Shown in pieces: positions 18,819 to 28,528 of a stretch of DNA of 64,000 bases. Under the pieces are notes generated by a model. The model saw only the letters and a list, made by a program, of their open reading frames with translations, was not told the origin of the DNA and searched no databases. Within the stretch, counting starts at the first letter, position 1; each line of letters opens with the position of its first letter. The DNA lies in the NCBI RefSeq assembly GCF_014642855.1, contig NZ_BMJB01000001.1:62001-126000 (forward strand), given 5' to 3'. Position numbers and translations under genes: made by a program. The DNA is from Edaphobacter acidisoli (GTDB lineage: Bacteria; Acidobacteriota; Terriglobia; Terriglobales; Acidobacteriaceae).

Positions 18819-20267
18819 CTACTTCATGCGCCGCAGCGCAACTTGCGCGGCGTTGTATCCGCACATGCCGTGCACGCCTCCGCCGGGGGGCGTCGAGGAC
18901 GAGCAGAGATAAAGATCGCTGGCCGAGGTTTGGTAGAGCAGGCCTGTGGGGCGAAAGACAAGCTGGCGCAGGTCCATCGCGCCTCCGCTGATGTCACCGC
19001 CAACGAGGTTTGCGTCCATGCCTTCGAGGCCCGCCGGTGTGAAGACGCGGCGCGCGAGGACCGAGTCGCGGAATCCAGGAGCGAAGCGCTCGATCTGATC
19101 TTCGATGGCGTTCAGACAGTCTTCGTTCCAGCCATTGGGGACGTGGCAGTAGGCCCAGGCGATGTGCTTGCCTTCCGGCGCGCGTGTTGGATCAAACAGT
19201 GTTGGCTGTACGACGATGAGGAATGGACGGTCCGCGACTTTGCCATGCACGACAGCAGCCTCGGATGCAGCAATCTCGTCCATGCTTCCTCCAACATGCA
19301 CGGTTGCAGCGCGTAGACACTCGGGGGCCGTCCACGGGATGGGATTCGATAGCGCGTAATCAACCTTGAATACGCCAGGGCCGTAGCGATAGCGTTGGAG
19401 ACGGTTGCGATAGCCGGGTGAGAGTTTTTCGCCTGCGATGCTGATGAGCTGCCGTGGTGTGAGATCGCAAAGCGTCAGCTCGCATGGAGGCAATTGCTCG
19501 AAGGTTTCGATGGGCGATGATGTGTGAACGACACCGCCTAGCGTTTCAAGATAGCGACACAGCGCGTTTGTAATCGACTGCGAACCACCTCGTGGAATGG
19601 GCCATCCGACGGCATGAGCGGCGGCGCCTAACACCAGTCCGAATGATGCACTGGCCGCTGCATCGAGACTGAGGAAAGAGTGAGCCGCAAGTCCTGCAAA
19701 GAGCGCTCGCGCCCGCTCGTTGCGAAAATGACGGCGGGCCACAAAGCGCGCAGAGGCGAGCGCATCCTGCGCGAACTTTGCGAGCAGCATGGGATGGCGC
19801 GGTATGGAAAGTGGGGGACGAAGGATGTCTTCCGTGAAATTGTTCCAGTGAGATGCCAGCGGCTCCATCATGCTGCGCCACGCTGCGCCGTCTTCTCCAA
19901 GTGCGGCTTGCGCGTCATCAAAGCTGCGCTCCAGCATGACGGCTGTGCCGTCATCCAGGGGATGAGCGAGCGGCGCGGGCGAGTGAATCCATTCGAGGCC
20001 ATGATCGGCTAGCGGCAATGTCTGGAAGAATGGCGAGCCTGCCGCCATGGGATGAACCGCGGAGCCGAAGTCGTGATGGAAACCGGGAAGCGTGAGGTCG
20101 AGCGTGCGTGCCGCTCCGCCGGGCTGAGGCTCGGCTTCAAAGACCCTGACTTCAAAGCCGGACTGCGCCAGTGCAATGGCTGCCGCCAGGCCGTTCGGTC
20201 CAGCACCGATAACGCAGGCTTTTCCCTGCTGCGATTCATGCGTGCGGTTCTGAGGCAGCTGGTTCAT
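18819..20267 (-). CDS. FAD/NAD(P)-dependent oxidoreductase, phytoene-desaturase-like
   Basis: 482 residues. The N-terminal dinucleotide-binding motif is VIGAGPNGLAAA (about 19-30), followed by FEAEPQPGGAARTLDLTLPGFHHDFGSAVHP, typical of the carotenoid desaturase/retinol saturase-like group. The C-terminal FAD block contains SSTPPGGGVHGMCGYNAA. Cytoplasmic or membrane-peripheral. Substrate unknown; there are no carotenoid genes nearby, so it should not be called a phytoene desaturase. The lipase-maturation-type gene is 50 bases upstream with same orientation. Confidence 0.82.
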   Translation of the reverse strand: MNQLPQNRTHESQQGKACVIGAGPNGLAAAIALAQSGFEVRVFEAEPQPGGAARTLDLTLPGFHHDFGSAVHPMAAGSPFFQTLPLADHGLEWIHSPAPLAHPLDDGTAVMLERSFDDAQAALGEDGAAWRSMMEPLASHWNNFTEDILRPPLSIPRHPMLLAKFAQDALASARFVARRHFRNERARALFAGLAAHSFLSLDAAASASFGLVLGAAAHAVGWPIPRGGSQSITNALCRYLETLGGVVHTSSPIETFEQLPPCELTLCDLTPRQLISIAGEKLSPGYRNRLQRYRYGPGVFKVDYALSNPIPWTAPECLRAATVHVGGSMDEIAASEAAVVHGKVADRPFLIVVQPTLFDPTRAPEGKHIAWAYCHVPNGWNEDCLNAIEDQIERFAPGFRDSVLARRVFTPAGLEGMDANLVGGDISGGAMDLRQLVFRPTGLLYQTSASDLYLCSSSTPPGGGVHGMCGYNAAQVALRRMK

Positions 20268-20317
20268 GTCGTAACTCTCGCAGATTGCTCTCTATCTACC
20301 GGATGCTTCTTGCGCCG

Positions 20318-21934
20318 CTAAGGTTGTGGCGTAGTCAGTGGACGTTCGATCACAATGCCAACTTTGCCATCGGGATTCATTGCCAGTGTTGGTGCATAAG
20401 CGCCTAATAACTTGCGATGCCACCAGATACCTTGCGTGCGCTTCTCTTGCATGGTGCTGAACCAGTACTGCCATAAGACAGCGCGGATGAGTTGCGGCGG
20501 CTTGTTCGGAAATGGATTCCCGGCAAAGAGTGCCAGCACGTCGGAGTCGTTGGTCAGCAGACGTTCTTCTGTGCGCGGAACGATAGGGTATTCGGTCCAC
20601 GTGCCGAGCGATGCGAACCAGAGATTCCAGTCGAAGCGCGGCTGATACGGAGCATAGATGCTGGGAGGGACGCGGACATCCTGCGGCTTATAACGGTAAG
20701 GATAGGCAAGCCAGGTTGTGCCGTCGTTCGATCCTTGAAATTCGATCTCGTAGCGGTTAGGCGTCATCACGGCGAAGAGGCCGTATTGGTTGGCGATACG
20801 GAACGGCTCCAGCGCAGAGACAGGCAGTTCGGGCAAAGGAATCTCACGCCAGAACATCTGCAACATGGGAAGCGTTGTTGCGTAGAAGATCCACGTGAGC
20901 ATGACCGTGATGAAGGCAAGACGGAGCGAACGCAAGTGATGTTTGATGCGTGTGGGAAGTGCCACTGGGACATCTTCAGAAGGGATGATCTCAGGAGCAG
21001 ACTCGGTTGCGACGGCAAGATTCGCTCTCCACCTCAGCGGGACGAAGTGCATCAGGAATCGATCGTCGAGTAGCAAAAAGCCCAGCGCGAGGACGATGTA
21101 GTTCAGGAACGCATAATTCGCTGTGAGGATCACCGCAATCTGCCACGGTGTTGCGATGAGGAAACAGGCGATGCGCCAGCGTCGCGGCAGAAACAGCATC
21201 CACACGATGATGAGTTCGAGCGCAAACGTAGCCAGCACCGTTCCTGCGTGAAACCAATGCGGCATGTGCTGGACGTACCAGCCGATCCATGTAGGCAGCG
21301 GGCCATTCTGGTAGTACTGGTCCATTGCTGTGAGGTGCCGCCACTCCGGATCTCCGCTGGCGAGCTTGACCACGCCGGACTCGAAGTAAATGCGGAACCA
21401 CTCCCACTGCAACAGGAACAGACTGGCGCGCGGGGCGAGCGAGGTCTTTCCCCAGCCAGGCCAAAAACCACGTGGTGCAAAGAACAGAGCGATGAAGCCG
21501 GCTTCGAGCAGCATGCCGTCGGACTGATAGCTGGAAAAATCGCCCGCCGCGCTGACGAAGGAGAGACAGCAGACGAAGCAGATCAGCAACATCGCACGCG
21601 GCCAGACGTTCACGATGGAAAGCAGCGAAGCGATGATGCCGACCCAGCAGAGCGCCATCAGCATGTGCGAGCTCGTCGAAAACCACAGCAAAGTAGGGGC
21701 GAACCAGAAGCGCAGTTGCCCAAGATGCTCTGCTGCCGACTCGAGGTATTCGCTTGCAGGTAGGATGCCCTGCGGGCCAATCAGTCCGCGAATCTGAAAG
21801 ATGAGTGAGTAGAACGCGGAGAAATAGATAAGGCCGAGTGCTCGCAAGAAAATCCATCGCGCGATCTGACAGTCGGGCGCGCCCTTCTCGGGCGCGAACC
21901 AACGGTGAACCGTCAGTGCGATGGATGTGTTCAT
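20318..21934 (-). CDS. Lipase maturation factor / HTTM-type membrane protein
   Basis: 538 residues with about eight hydrophobic helices, including FLRALGLIYFSAFYSLIF (about 29-46), MLMALCWVGIIASLLSI, LLICFVCCLSFVSAAG and ALELIIVWMLFLP. Family signatures are LQWEWFRIYFESGVVKLASGDPEW and YEIEFQGSNDGTTWLAYPYRYKP, which match the LMF1/2 family (PF06762). LMF proteins help fold secreted lipases in eukaryotes; in bacteria the role is unknown. Two-helix pairs, the conserved tryptophan-rich loops and the C-terminal periplasmic-like segment are all present. Confidence 0.82.
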   Translation of the reverse strand: MNTSIALTVHRWFAPEKGAPDCQIARWIFLRALGLIYFSAFYSLIFQIRGLIGPQGILPASEYLESAAEHLGQLRFWFAPTLLWFSTSSHMLMALCWVGIIASLLSIVNVWPRAMLLICFVCCLSFVSAAGDFSSYQSDGMLLEAGFIALFFAPRGFWPGWGKTSLAPRASLFLLQWEWFRIYFESGVVKLASGDPEWRHLTAMDQYYQNGPLPTWIGWYVQHMPHWFHAGTVLATFALELIIVWMLFLPRRWRIACFLIATPWQIAVILTANYAFLNYIVLALGFLLLDDRFLMHFVPLRWRANLAVATESAPEIIPSEDVPVALPTRIKHHLRSLRLAFITVMLTWIFYATTLPMLQMFWREIPLPELPVSALEPFRIANQYGLFAVMTPNRYEIEFQGSNDGTTWLAYPYRYKPQDVRVPPSIYAPYQPRFDWNLWFASLGTWTEYPIVPRTEERLLTNDSDVLALFAGNPFPNKPPQLIRAVLWQYWFSTMQEKRTQGIWWHRKLLGAYAPTLAMNPDGKVGIVIERPLTTPQP

Positions 21935-22055
21935 CTGCGTTCGAGATTATAGTTCCACCAGCGGTGTTGAGTACTTCAGATGTGCAGCGTCTGCTAAATG
22001 ATAAGCGGGAAAGGTGAGCGAATCAGCCTGAACATCGATAGCTGCACCAGGCGCT

Positions 22056-23423
22056 TCACGACATCGCCAGTACCAACAGATTCCAGTCCATAAAGCCGCG
22101 ATGACTCAGCGCTTCGCCGGTGTCCGGATGGTAATACTCGTTGAGTGAGCCTGTTGCGGCGAGGTCGCGGTCGAGCAGATGAATCGTCTTGTCGGCCAGT
22201 ACCTCGGCGTCATCATTCATTCCATAACGCTTGAGTCCGCTCCACACAAAATAATTGACGATGATCCAAATCGGTCCCAGCCAGTTGCTTGGATTAGTGC
22301 TGCTCGCCAGCGAGTACATGCTCTCCTGCGCCGAAAGCGAACGGACTCCAGTGTTCGCGCAAAATGTCTTCGTATTGCGCTGATGCATCGCGAGTGCATG
22401 TGCCTGCTCACTGGTCGCGATCCCGCACCACATGGGAAGAAATCCTGTAAAGGTCTGGATGCGTAGCGGCAGGGAACTCCACGACATCGCCATACCCCGC
22501 GGAACATCGGGAATGAGTTCGGATCGCCGGTCCACACACTGCACGTCGGCCGTATAAAAGAACTGGTCGCGCGGGTCCCAGCAGCAGCGTTGCGTCGCTT
22601 CGGCAACAGAGTGTGCCTTTTCTCGCAGTTCTGTCTCATGGGAGTGCAGACCTAGTTGTGCAGCCAGCTCCGCTGCTGCCTGCAGGTCTTGATGCCAGAG
22701 TGTATTCAGCAGAAGATTCGCGGACGAAAAGAACGGACGGCCGAAGGTCGTGGGATCATTGTCATTGCCGATTGCGACATCGTCGCCCCAGACGAGTAGA
22801 CCGGTATGCGAACGGTTGTTCGTTTCCCAACTTCTGAAGAAAAGCAAAAGATTGTCGAAGTGAGGCACCAGCCAGTTGTACCCAATCTCGTGTGAGACGA
22901 GCAGCGCAAGTTGTGCAAGCACAGGCTTGGCTTGATTCTCCTTGTGCGGGGCCGCTCCGCCAAGACAATGCAACGGGTCAGGATTGGAAACGGAGATAAG
23001 CATCGGAATGCGGCCATCGTGGTCCTGATGATCGAAGAAGTTCAGCAGGCTTCCTCGCGCATGTTCGATGACCTGCCTGCGCAGCACTTGATCCCCGGCT
23101 TTCGAGGACGTTTGGAGAAGTCCAAGCGTCGTCCACAGCGTGTCCCAGTCCCACAACTCGGTAGAGTATTGGCTGTGGGGCAGGGAGGGCGAGATGCTCG
23201 GATATCGCAGATGGCCCTGTGCAGGCCGCAAGAGCTTCGTTGCGTTTTCGTGGAAATATTGTGTGAGACGTTGAACAGCTTTGGCGCGCTCGTCCACGCC
23301 GAGCCGGAATTTGGTGCTTGCCAACGCGGCATCCGCCTGTGCCTGACTTGACGCGGGCGCGAGGCTCGCAACTGCGGAGGCTGCAATTGCCTGAAGGACA
23401 GATCGTCTGGATGGTGTGGTCAT
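22056..23423 (-). CDS. Exported glycoside hydrolase, GH63/trehalase-like (alpha,alpha)6 barrel
   Basis: 455 residues. Twin-arginine-type N-terminus (SRRSVLQAIAASA) with Ala-rich h-region and a cleavage-like AQA at about 28-30. The (alpha/alpha)6 motifs seen are YSTELWDWDTLW (about 85-97), LVWGDDVAIGNDNDP, CCWDPRDQFFY and WLGPIWIIVNYFVWSGL, the same order as in GH63 and related mannosylglycerate-hydrolase-like enzymes. Probable acid in ELWDWD and base near the C-terminal segment. It is the last gene of the leftward island 1, 77 bases after the isomerase-like gene, so it may release the sugar that the ABC importer takes up. Confidence 0.77.
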   Translation of the reverse strand: MTTPSRRSVLQAIAASAVASLAPASSQAQADAALASTKFRLGVDERAKAVQRLTQYFHENATKLLRPAQGHLRYPSISPSLPHSQYSTELWDWDTLWTTLGLLQTSSKAGDQVLRRQVIEHARGSLLNFFDHQDHDGRIPMLISVSNPDPLHCLGGAAPHKENQAKPVLAQLALLVSHEIGYNWLVPHFDNLLLFFRSWETNNRSHTGLLVWGDDVAIGNDNDPTTFGRPFFSSANLLLNTLWHQDLQAAAELAAQLGLHSHETELREKAHSVAEATQRCCWDPRDQFFYTADVQCVDRRSELIPDVPRGMAMSWSSLPLRIQTFTGFLPMWCGIATSEQAHALAMHQRNTKTFCANTGVRSLSAQESMYSLASSTNPSNWLGPIWIIVNYFVWSGLKRYGMNDDAEVLADKTIHLLDRDLAATGSLNEYYHPDTGEALSHRGFMDWNLLVLAMS

Positions 23424-23500
23424 CGAGGCATCCAGACGAGGTGGGGTTTATGCATAGAACAGCAAGTTTATCGCGTCTTTCTCATTTTGCTCGGCGGGTA

Positions 23501-24922
23501 TCAGGACTCCGTCTCGGAGGCATGGTGATATATCTCCCACCCAAGATAATTTCCTAGTGCCTCCGCTACGGCGGCTGCACAGTGACTTCCGTTCATTGCC
23601 GCATGATGCTCAAATCCGTTACGGCAGATATATTGCATCAGCTTTGGCAGGCGTTCGACATGGACAACAGCCTTTGTGCCGAAAGTGTCCAGTGGATCAT
23701 CGGTAAACATGCCTTCTCCGACGTAGGCGCGGATGCGTCCAGTAAGGTCGTCCGTGCTGATGCGGCCAAAGGTTACGGGGCCGGCCGGCGTGCGGCCCGA
23801 GAGCGCGCCGACTGTGTTCTCCTCGCCGAGGACGGTGCCCAGGATCGGCGCAGTTCCGATGCGGATGTCGGGTAGAAAGTCGCGTGCCCAGTTGCCGCAG
23901 TGAAAGAAGACACACTTGTCCGGATCTTTGCCATAGTTGTTGTTCCAATCCACGAGAGCGCTGGGCCGTGTGCTCGCGAGTTGCAGCGCATACATGCTGA
24001 CGACGCCCGCGATATCGACTTCGCAAGCCGATGGCAGCATCTGCTCGCTCATCATCGACATGACGGTGCAGACGTTCACCCCGTAGTTTTTTTGCAGCGA
24101 GCTCCAGCACTGAATAGCCGTAGCAGCAAGGCCAAGCGAGCGCATCCAGTCATCAATGACGATAGCGAGTTTGGCAATCCGCAGCATGGATTCTGCCGGC
24201 GCTGCGGAAGAATCCGCATAGGCGCGAATCTGTTCGATGTGCTCTTTGACGCGCAGATCGGAGTCATTGATCTTGGCGGCAGCGCCGAAGACCTCAGAGA
24301 GGTCCATCGTATTAACGGAGATCCCCGAGGCCTCAAAGAGTTTTTCACTGAAGCGTGTTGTGTTGAAGGCATTGGGCCGCGCACCGATGGCGCCCACGCG
24401 GACGCGGCGCAGCCCCCGCGCAACCCGGCAAACGGACATGAACTGAGTCAGGTCCTCGCGGAAACGCGGATCGCTGATGGCAACGGTATGGTCGCGCGTG
24501 AGCGAGTAATGGAAGCCATACTGGCGGAGGTTATTGCAGACGGAGATTTTTCCGCAGAAGGCATCGCGGCGGCGTTCGAGGCCGAACTGATCGAGATCGT
24601 CGGGGCTCGCCTGCACCAGAATCGGAACTCGCAGTTCAGAAAGGCGAATCGAATCCGCCACGCCCTTCTCATCACCGAAGTTAGGCAGAGAGACGAGGAT
24701 GCCGTCGATGGAGGAGCGATGCTGCGCGAAGAGTTCACCGCAGCGCGTCGCGTCGGCCCAGGTTTCTACAGACCCAAAGCGCGTCTCCACAGGCGTTAGC
24801 CAGATGGGAGTAATCGAAAGTTCGGAGAATAACTTCTCCAGGTCGCGGCGTGCCTCTTGAATCAGCACGTCTGGAAAGAAATCGCGATTGCCGAGAATGA
24901 CGCCAAGTGTGAAGTTAGCCAT
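23501..24922 (-). CDS. L-fucose/L-arabinose isomerase superfamily protein, island 1
   Basis: 473 residues. Superfamily features: N-terminal Rossmann-like part starting TLGVILGNRDFFPDVL, PVETRFGSVETWADA, ISVCNNLRQYG, and a C-terminal domain with DWNNNYG, FFHCGNWA and GRTPAGPVTFGRIS. His in FFHCGN is the position where these isomerases bind metal. Would interconvert an aldose and ketose. It lies five bases downstream of the ABC substrate-binding gene and in one operon with a FGGY kinase and transketolase, so its product is probably the ketose phosphorylated by the kinase. A second, diverged relative is encoded at 53251-54627. Confidence 0.8.
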   Translation of the reverse strand: MANFTLGVILGNRDFFPDVLIQEARRDLEKLFSELSITPIWLTPVETRFGSVETWADATRCGELFAQHRSSIDGILVSLPNFGDEKGVADSIRLSELRVPILVQASPDDLDQFGLERRRDAFCGKISVCNNLRQYGFHYSLTRDHTVAISDPRFREDLTQFMSVCRVARGLRRVRVGAIGARPNAFNTTRFSEKLFEASGISVNTMDLSEVFGAAAKINDSDLRVKEHIEQIRAYADSSAAPAESMLRIAKLAIVIDDWMRSLGLAATAIQCWSSLQKNYGVNVCTVMSMMSEQMLPSACEVDIAGVVSMYALQLASTRPSALVDWNNNYGKDPDKCVFFHCGNWARDFLPDIRIGTAPILGTVLGEENTVGALSGRTPAGPVTFGRISTDDLTGRIRAYVGEGMFTDDPLDTFGTKAVVHVERLPKLMQYICRNGFEHHAAMNGSHCAAAVAEALGNYLGWEIYHHASETES

Positions 24923-24927
24923 GGGAG

Positions 24928-25878
24928 TTACCTGATCTTCTCAAAGTTATGAAAGTCGTCAACGTTGGTGCGCGTGACCAGCACGCATGGGATGCTCTGC
25001 CGCTCAGGCTGACCGGTGCTGCCAGTATGCAGATAGCGGTCCGCTTCATCGACCGCGAGGTTGGAGATATAGACGGCCGGCTGCAACACGGTGGCTTCGA
25101 TGCGGCCTTCTTTGATTGCGCTTAGAGCGTCGGGGCTGCCGTCGAATCCAACGATCTTAATCTTTGTACGTCCGGCAGATCTGACGGCGGCCGCCGCGCC
25201 CACCGCCATCGTATCGTTGCCCGCGATGATTCCATCAAGATCAGCATGGGCTTGCAAGATCGTTTCGGTCTTTTGAAATGCTTCTTCCGCAGACCAGTTT
25301 GCAGACTGTGATTCGACGAGATGAAGGCCGGGGTGTGCGTCGAGAACTGCGTGAAATCCCTTGGTGCGAATTTGCGCGTTTGTATCGGACTCGCGCCCAA
25401 GCAGCTCTGCGTAGTTGCCTTTGCCGCCGAGAATGCGCGCGAACTCACCGGCGACAAGCCGCGCACCCTGATCGTTATCGGAGACAATCTGCGCTTTAGC
25501 CAAACCACTCACAGCAATCTCGCGGTCGATAAGGAATACGGGAATACCGGCTTTGGTCGCGCGCCGCACTGCCGAGATGGAGGCATCCGTGCCTGCGTTG
25601 TCGAGGATGATCGCTGCTGCATTCGATGCAATCGCCGCATCGATCAGGTTGTCCTGCTGATAGGCATCATCATCGTGCGAGTTCACACGTACACGATATC
25701 CCAGCGCTACGGCGTGCGCTGCTGCAGCATCGGCCTCTGTCTTGAAGAAAGGGTTGTCCTCGGACGGGACGATGATAGCGATCAATTTTTTGTGCAGGTC
25801 TGCTCGATGGCACCCTGTAAGGCAAAGTGCCGAGATCGCCAGCAAAGTGATCGATGTGCAAAGACGGCGTCGTATCAC
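24928..25878 (-). CDS. ABC sugar importer, substrate-binding lipoprotein (RbsB-like)
   Basis: 316 residues. A lipoprotein signal ends in the lipobox LTGC (Cys23). The periplasmic-binding type I fold is clear: IAIIVPSEDNPFFKTEADAA, AIILDNAGTDASI, GIPVFLIDREI, GIIAGNDTMAVGAAAAV and KIVGFDGSPDAL. Binds a pentose- or hexose-like sugar outside the membrane. GTG start at 25878-25876 overlaps the permease stop by four bases, so permease and binding protein are co-translated. The family alone does not tell the ligand; the operon context suggests a sugar metabolised by transketolase. Confidence 0.9.
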   Translation of the reverse strand: MIRRRLCTSITLLAISALCLTGCHRADLHKKLIAIIVPSEDNPFFKTEADAAAAHAVALGYRVRVNSHDDDAYQQDNLIDAAIASNAAAIILDNAGTDASISAVRRATKAGIPVFLIDREIAVSGLAKAQIVSDNDQGARLVAGEFARILGGKGNYAELLGRESDTNAQIRTKGFHAVLDAHPGLHLVESQSANWSAEEAFQKTETILQAHADLDGIIAGNDTMAVGAAAAVRSAGRTKIKIVGFDGSPDALSAIKEGRIEATVLQPAVYISNLAVDEADRYLHTGSTGQPERQSIPCVLVTRTNVDDFHNFEKIR

Positions 25879-26954
25879 CGCGATCCTTCCGTCGAGGTAA
25901 GCATATAAGGCAGCAGACGAGCTTGAATGCGGCTTTGAAGCTGATCAATCGCAACGGCCATCACAATCACCAGGCCCGTAATCACCATCTGCCAGAACTG
26001 CGAGACGCCCAGCATGATCAGTCCGTCTTCGAGCACGCCGATGACGAAGGCGCCGATGAGCGATCCGGTGATGGTGCCGCGTCCCCCCATCAGCGAAGTT
26101 CCGCCCAACACTACGGCTGCAATCGCGGTCAGCTCAAAGCTCTCACCAGTCGCAGGATGCGCGGCCTCCAGTTGTCCGGCAATAATCAAACCCACCAGCG
26201 CGGCCGTGAACGCTGAGAAGACATACGTGAACACCTTCACGCGATTGACACGAATGCCCGCAAGAACCGACGCGCGCTCATTCCCGCCGATCGCATAGAT
26301 ATGGCGGCCAAGCGGAGTCTTGACCGCAATGAGCCATGTCACTGCAAAGACCGCCAGCATAATCCAAACCGGAGTCGGAAGGCCAAGAAAGGCGCTTTCG
26401 CCAATGGCTGGAAATCCTGTGTTGTGGCGCGCGGGTATTCCTGCCAGATCGGGGAAGGTCTTGCCGTTCGAGATCAACAGCGCCGCGCCACGCGCGATGT
26501 AGAGCGTTCCAAGTGTGGCAATAAATGGCGCAACGTTGGCCTTCGCGACCAGCCATCCGTTCAGCAGTCCTACGAGCAGGCAAGCTGCAATGGCGCAGAG
26601 AATCGCAACAATGGCCGGAGGGAAATACTGGCTACCGCCAAGGTGAAATCCCTGTGTGAGCACATAGCCCGCAACCATGCCGCTTAATCCTGCGAGCGAG
26701 CCAACGGACAGATCAATGCCTCCAGTGAGAATGGAGAATGTCATTCCCACCGCCAGTAGTGCAGAGATGGAGACGTGCTTGGTCAGGATGGAGAAGTTAT
26801 TGAGCGTGAGAAACGCTGGCGCCAAAGCAGAGAAGAGAATAAGCAGCAGCAACAGGACGAGAATGGCCCGCGCCTTCAGCAGCAGAAGCGCTATGCGTGC
26901 TGAGACGGCCAAAGTTCGTTGCGGCCGGGAAACGGCGGTGGCGGCTGAATTCAT
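25875..26954 (-). CDS. ABC sugar importer, permease (RbsC-like)
   Basis: About 359 residues from ATG 26954, chosen because its GGAG site is six bases upstream and ATG overlaps the ATPase stop (ATGA); a second in-frame ATG lies four codons earlier. About ten hydrophobic segments. Family blocks include VGMTFSILTGGIDLSVGS, PFIATLGTLYIARGAA, YAIGGNERASVLAGI and LEAAHPATGESFELTAIAAVVLGGTSL, the BPD_transp_2 pattern. Forms the membrane channel with the ATPase next to it. Confidence 0.92.
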   Translation of the reverse strand: MNSAATAVSRPQRTLAVSARIALLLLKARAILVLLLLLILFSALAPAFLTLNNFSILTKHVSISALLAVGMTFSILTGGIDLSVGSLAGLSGMVAGYVLTQGFHLGGSQYFPPAIVAILCAIAACLLVGLLNGWLVAKANVAPFIATLGTLYIARGAALLISNGKTFPDLAGIPARHNTGFPAIGESAFLGLPTPVWIMLAVFAVTWLIAVKTPLGRHIYAIGGNERASVLAGIRVNRVKVFTYVFSAFTAALVGLIIAGQLEAAHPATGESFELTAIAAVVLGGTSLMGGRGTITGSLIGAFVIGVLEDGLIMLGVSQFWQMVITGLVIVMAVAIDQLQSRIQARLLPYMLTSTEGSR

Positions 26955-28528
26955 CCCTGACTCCATGAAGGTGTATGCGCCAGCGCATTGCCGCGCTCTG
27001 GGCGCGAGACGGATGGGCTGGCTGCTGCGAAGAGTGCTTCGTCGGTAATTTCATTGCGAAGAAATCGTGCAGAGATGCGTCCCTGGCAGAGGACCAGTAC
27101 ACGGTCAGCCAGCAAACGTGTCTCTTCAATCTCCGACGAGGTAAACAGAATGCTGAGTCCGTTCGCGGCCAACCGGCGCAGCGTGCGATAGATCTCCTGG
27201 CGCGCGCCCACGTCCACGCCGCGCGTAGGTTCGTCGAGCAGCAGCACAGACGGCGACCGCATCAGGCATCGAGCCAGTAGCACCTTCTGCTGATTGCCGC
27301 CCGAGAGCAGCGAGACGGGCAACTCGCAGTCTGTCGGAACAATGTTCAATTCGCGAGCAATCTCTTGCACCCGCGCGGTCTCCTGCGTGCGAGAGAGAAA
27401 GATGCCTTTGGTTGCCGCGATCGCGATGTTTTCGCGCACGGAGAGTTCAGAGAAAAGCCCGTCTCGTTGCCGATCTTCAGGAACAAGCACGATGCCAGCC
27501 GCCACCGTATCGGTGACGTTGCGCAATTCGACTATGGTGTCGCGAAGATAAACTCGGCCAGCGGCCATGCGGCGATGACCAGCGAGCGCTTCGACAAGCT
27601 CAGTACGCCCGGCGCCAAGCAGACCATAGATGCCCAACACCTCGCCCGGCGCAAGCGCGAAGCTCACCGAGTGAAGTGGGGCCTGTGCTTCCTGGTCGCC
27701 ACCACTGCTTTCGAGGGTAAGCCCTTCGGCTCTAAGAAGCGGAGCGGCATTCGTGCGCTCTGCTCGCGAGTGCTCGGTTTCGGGCGCCGCAGGGCGTCCG
27801 GACATACGCTCGACGATCCATTCGCGCGAGACTTCGTTGCGCGGAGCCTCACCTACGACACGGCCCGAGCGCAGCACGGTAAACCAGTCTCCCAGATAGA
27901 GCAGCTCATGGAGCCGATGCGAGATGTAGATGATGGTCACACCCGATTGCCGCAGCTCCGCGAGCACTTCAAAGAGCGACTCCGTCTCGCTGGTGGAGAG
28001 AGCTGATGTTGGTTCATCGAGAATGAGCAACTTCGCGCCGAAGACCAGTGAGCGTGCAATCTCGAGCAACTGTCTGCAACCAAGCGAAAGATGCGCGGCT
28101 TCAGAGCGAACAGGAACCGGCTTGCGAAGCTTCTCCATCGCTGCTGCCGAACGGCGATCCTGCGTGGCGCGATCAATGATGGATGAAGCACGCGTCAGCT
28201 CCCGGCCCGCAAAGATGTTCTCACTGACATCAAGGTTTGGAAGCACGGCGAGTTCCTGATGCACGATGGAGATGCCGTGTGCTGCGGCCTCGCGCGGAGA
28301 GCGAATCGAGATCGGTTCTCCATCGAGTAGAAGCTCTCCTTTATCGGCGATCTCAGCACCGGCCAGAATGCGCATCAGCGTGCTCTTGCCCGCTCCGTTC
28401 TCGCCGATCAGCACATTCACCTGATTGCGCCGAATGCGGTAGGTCACCTGATCGAGCGCAACATTGCCGCCATAACGCTTGACGATGCCGCGAGCTTCCA
28501 GCAGCAGATCGGACGACGCAGAGGTCAT
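26951..28528 (-). CDS. ABC sugar importer, dual ATPase (RbsA-like)
   Basis: 525 residues from ATG 28528, chosen for GAGGAG seven bases upstream and a four-base overlap with the kinase stop. Two ABC domains: the first has Walker A GENGAGKST (about 42-50), the signature LSLGCRQLLEIARSL and Walker B LLILDEPTSALS; the second has the usual degenerate loop GLLGAGRTEL, signature LSGGNQQKVLLARCL and Walker B LLLDEPTRGVDVG. This is the CUT2 arrangement for monosaccharide import. Sits between kinase and permease genes in one operon. Confidence 0.93.
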   Translation of the reverse strand: MTSASSDLLLEARGIVKRYGGNVALDQVTYRIRRNQVNVLIGENGAGKSTLMRILAGAEIADKGELLLDGEPISIRSPREAAAHGISIVHQELAVLPNLDVSENIFAGRELTRASSIIDRATQDRRSAAAMEKLRKPVPVRSEAAHLSLGCRQLLEIARSLVFGAKLLILDEPTSALSTSETESLFEVLAELRQSGVTIIYISHRLHELLYLGDWFTVLRSGRVVGEAPRNEVSREWIVERMSGRPAAPETEHSRAERTNAAPLLRAEGLTLESSGGDQEAQAPLHSVSFALAPGEVLGIYGLLGAGRTELVEALAGHRRMAAGRVYLRDTIVELRNVTDTVAAGIVLVPEDRQRDGLFSELSVRENIAIAATKGIFLSRTQETARVQEIARELNIVPTDCELPVSLLSGGNQQKVLLARCLMRSPSVLLLDEPTRGVDVGARQEIYRTLRRLAANGLSILFTSSEIEETRLLADRVLVLCQGRISARFLRNEITDEALFAAASPSVSRPERGNALAHTPSWSQG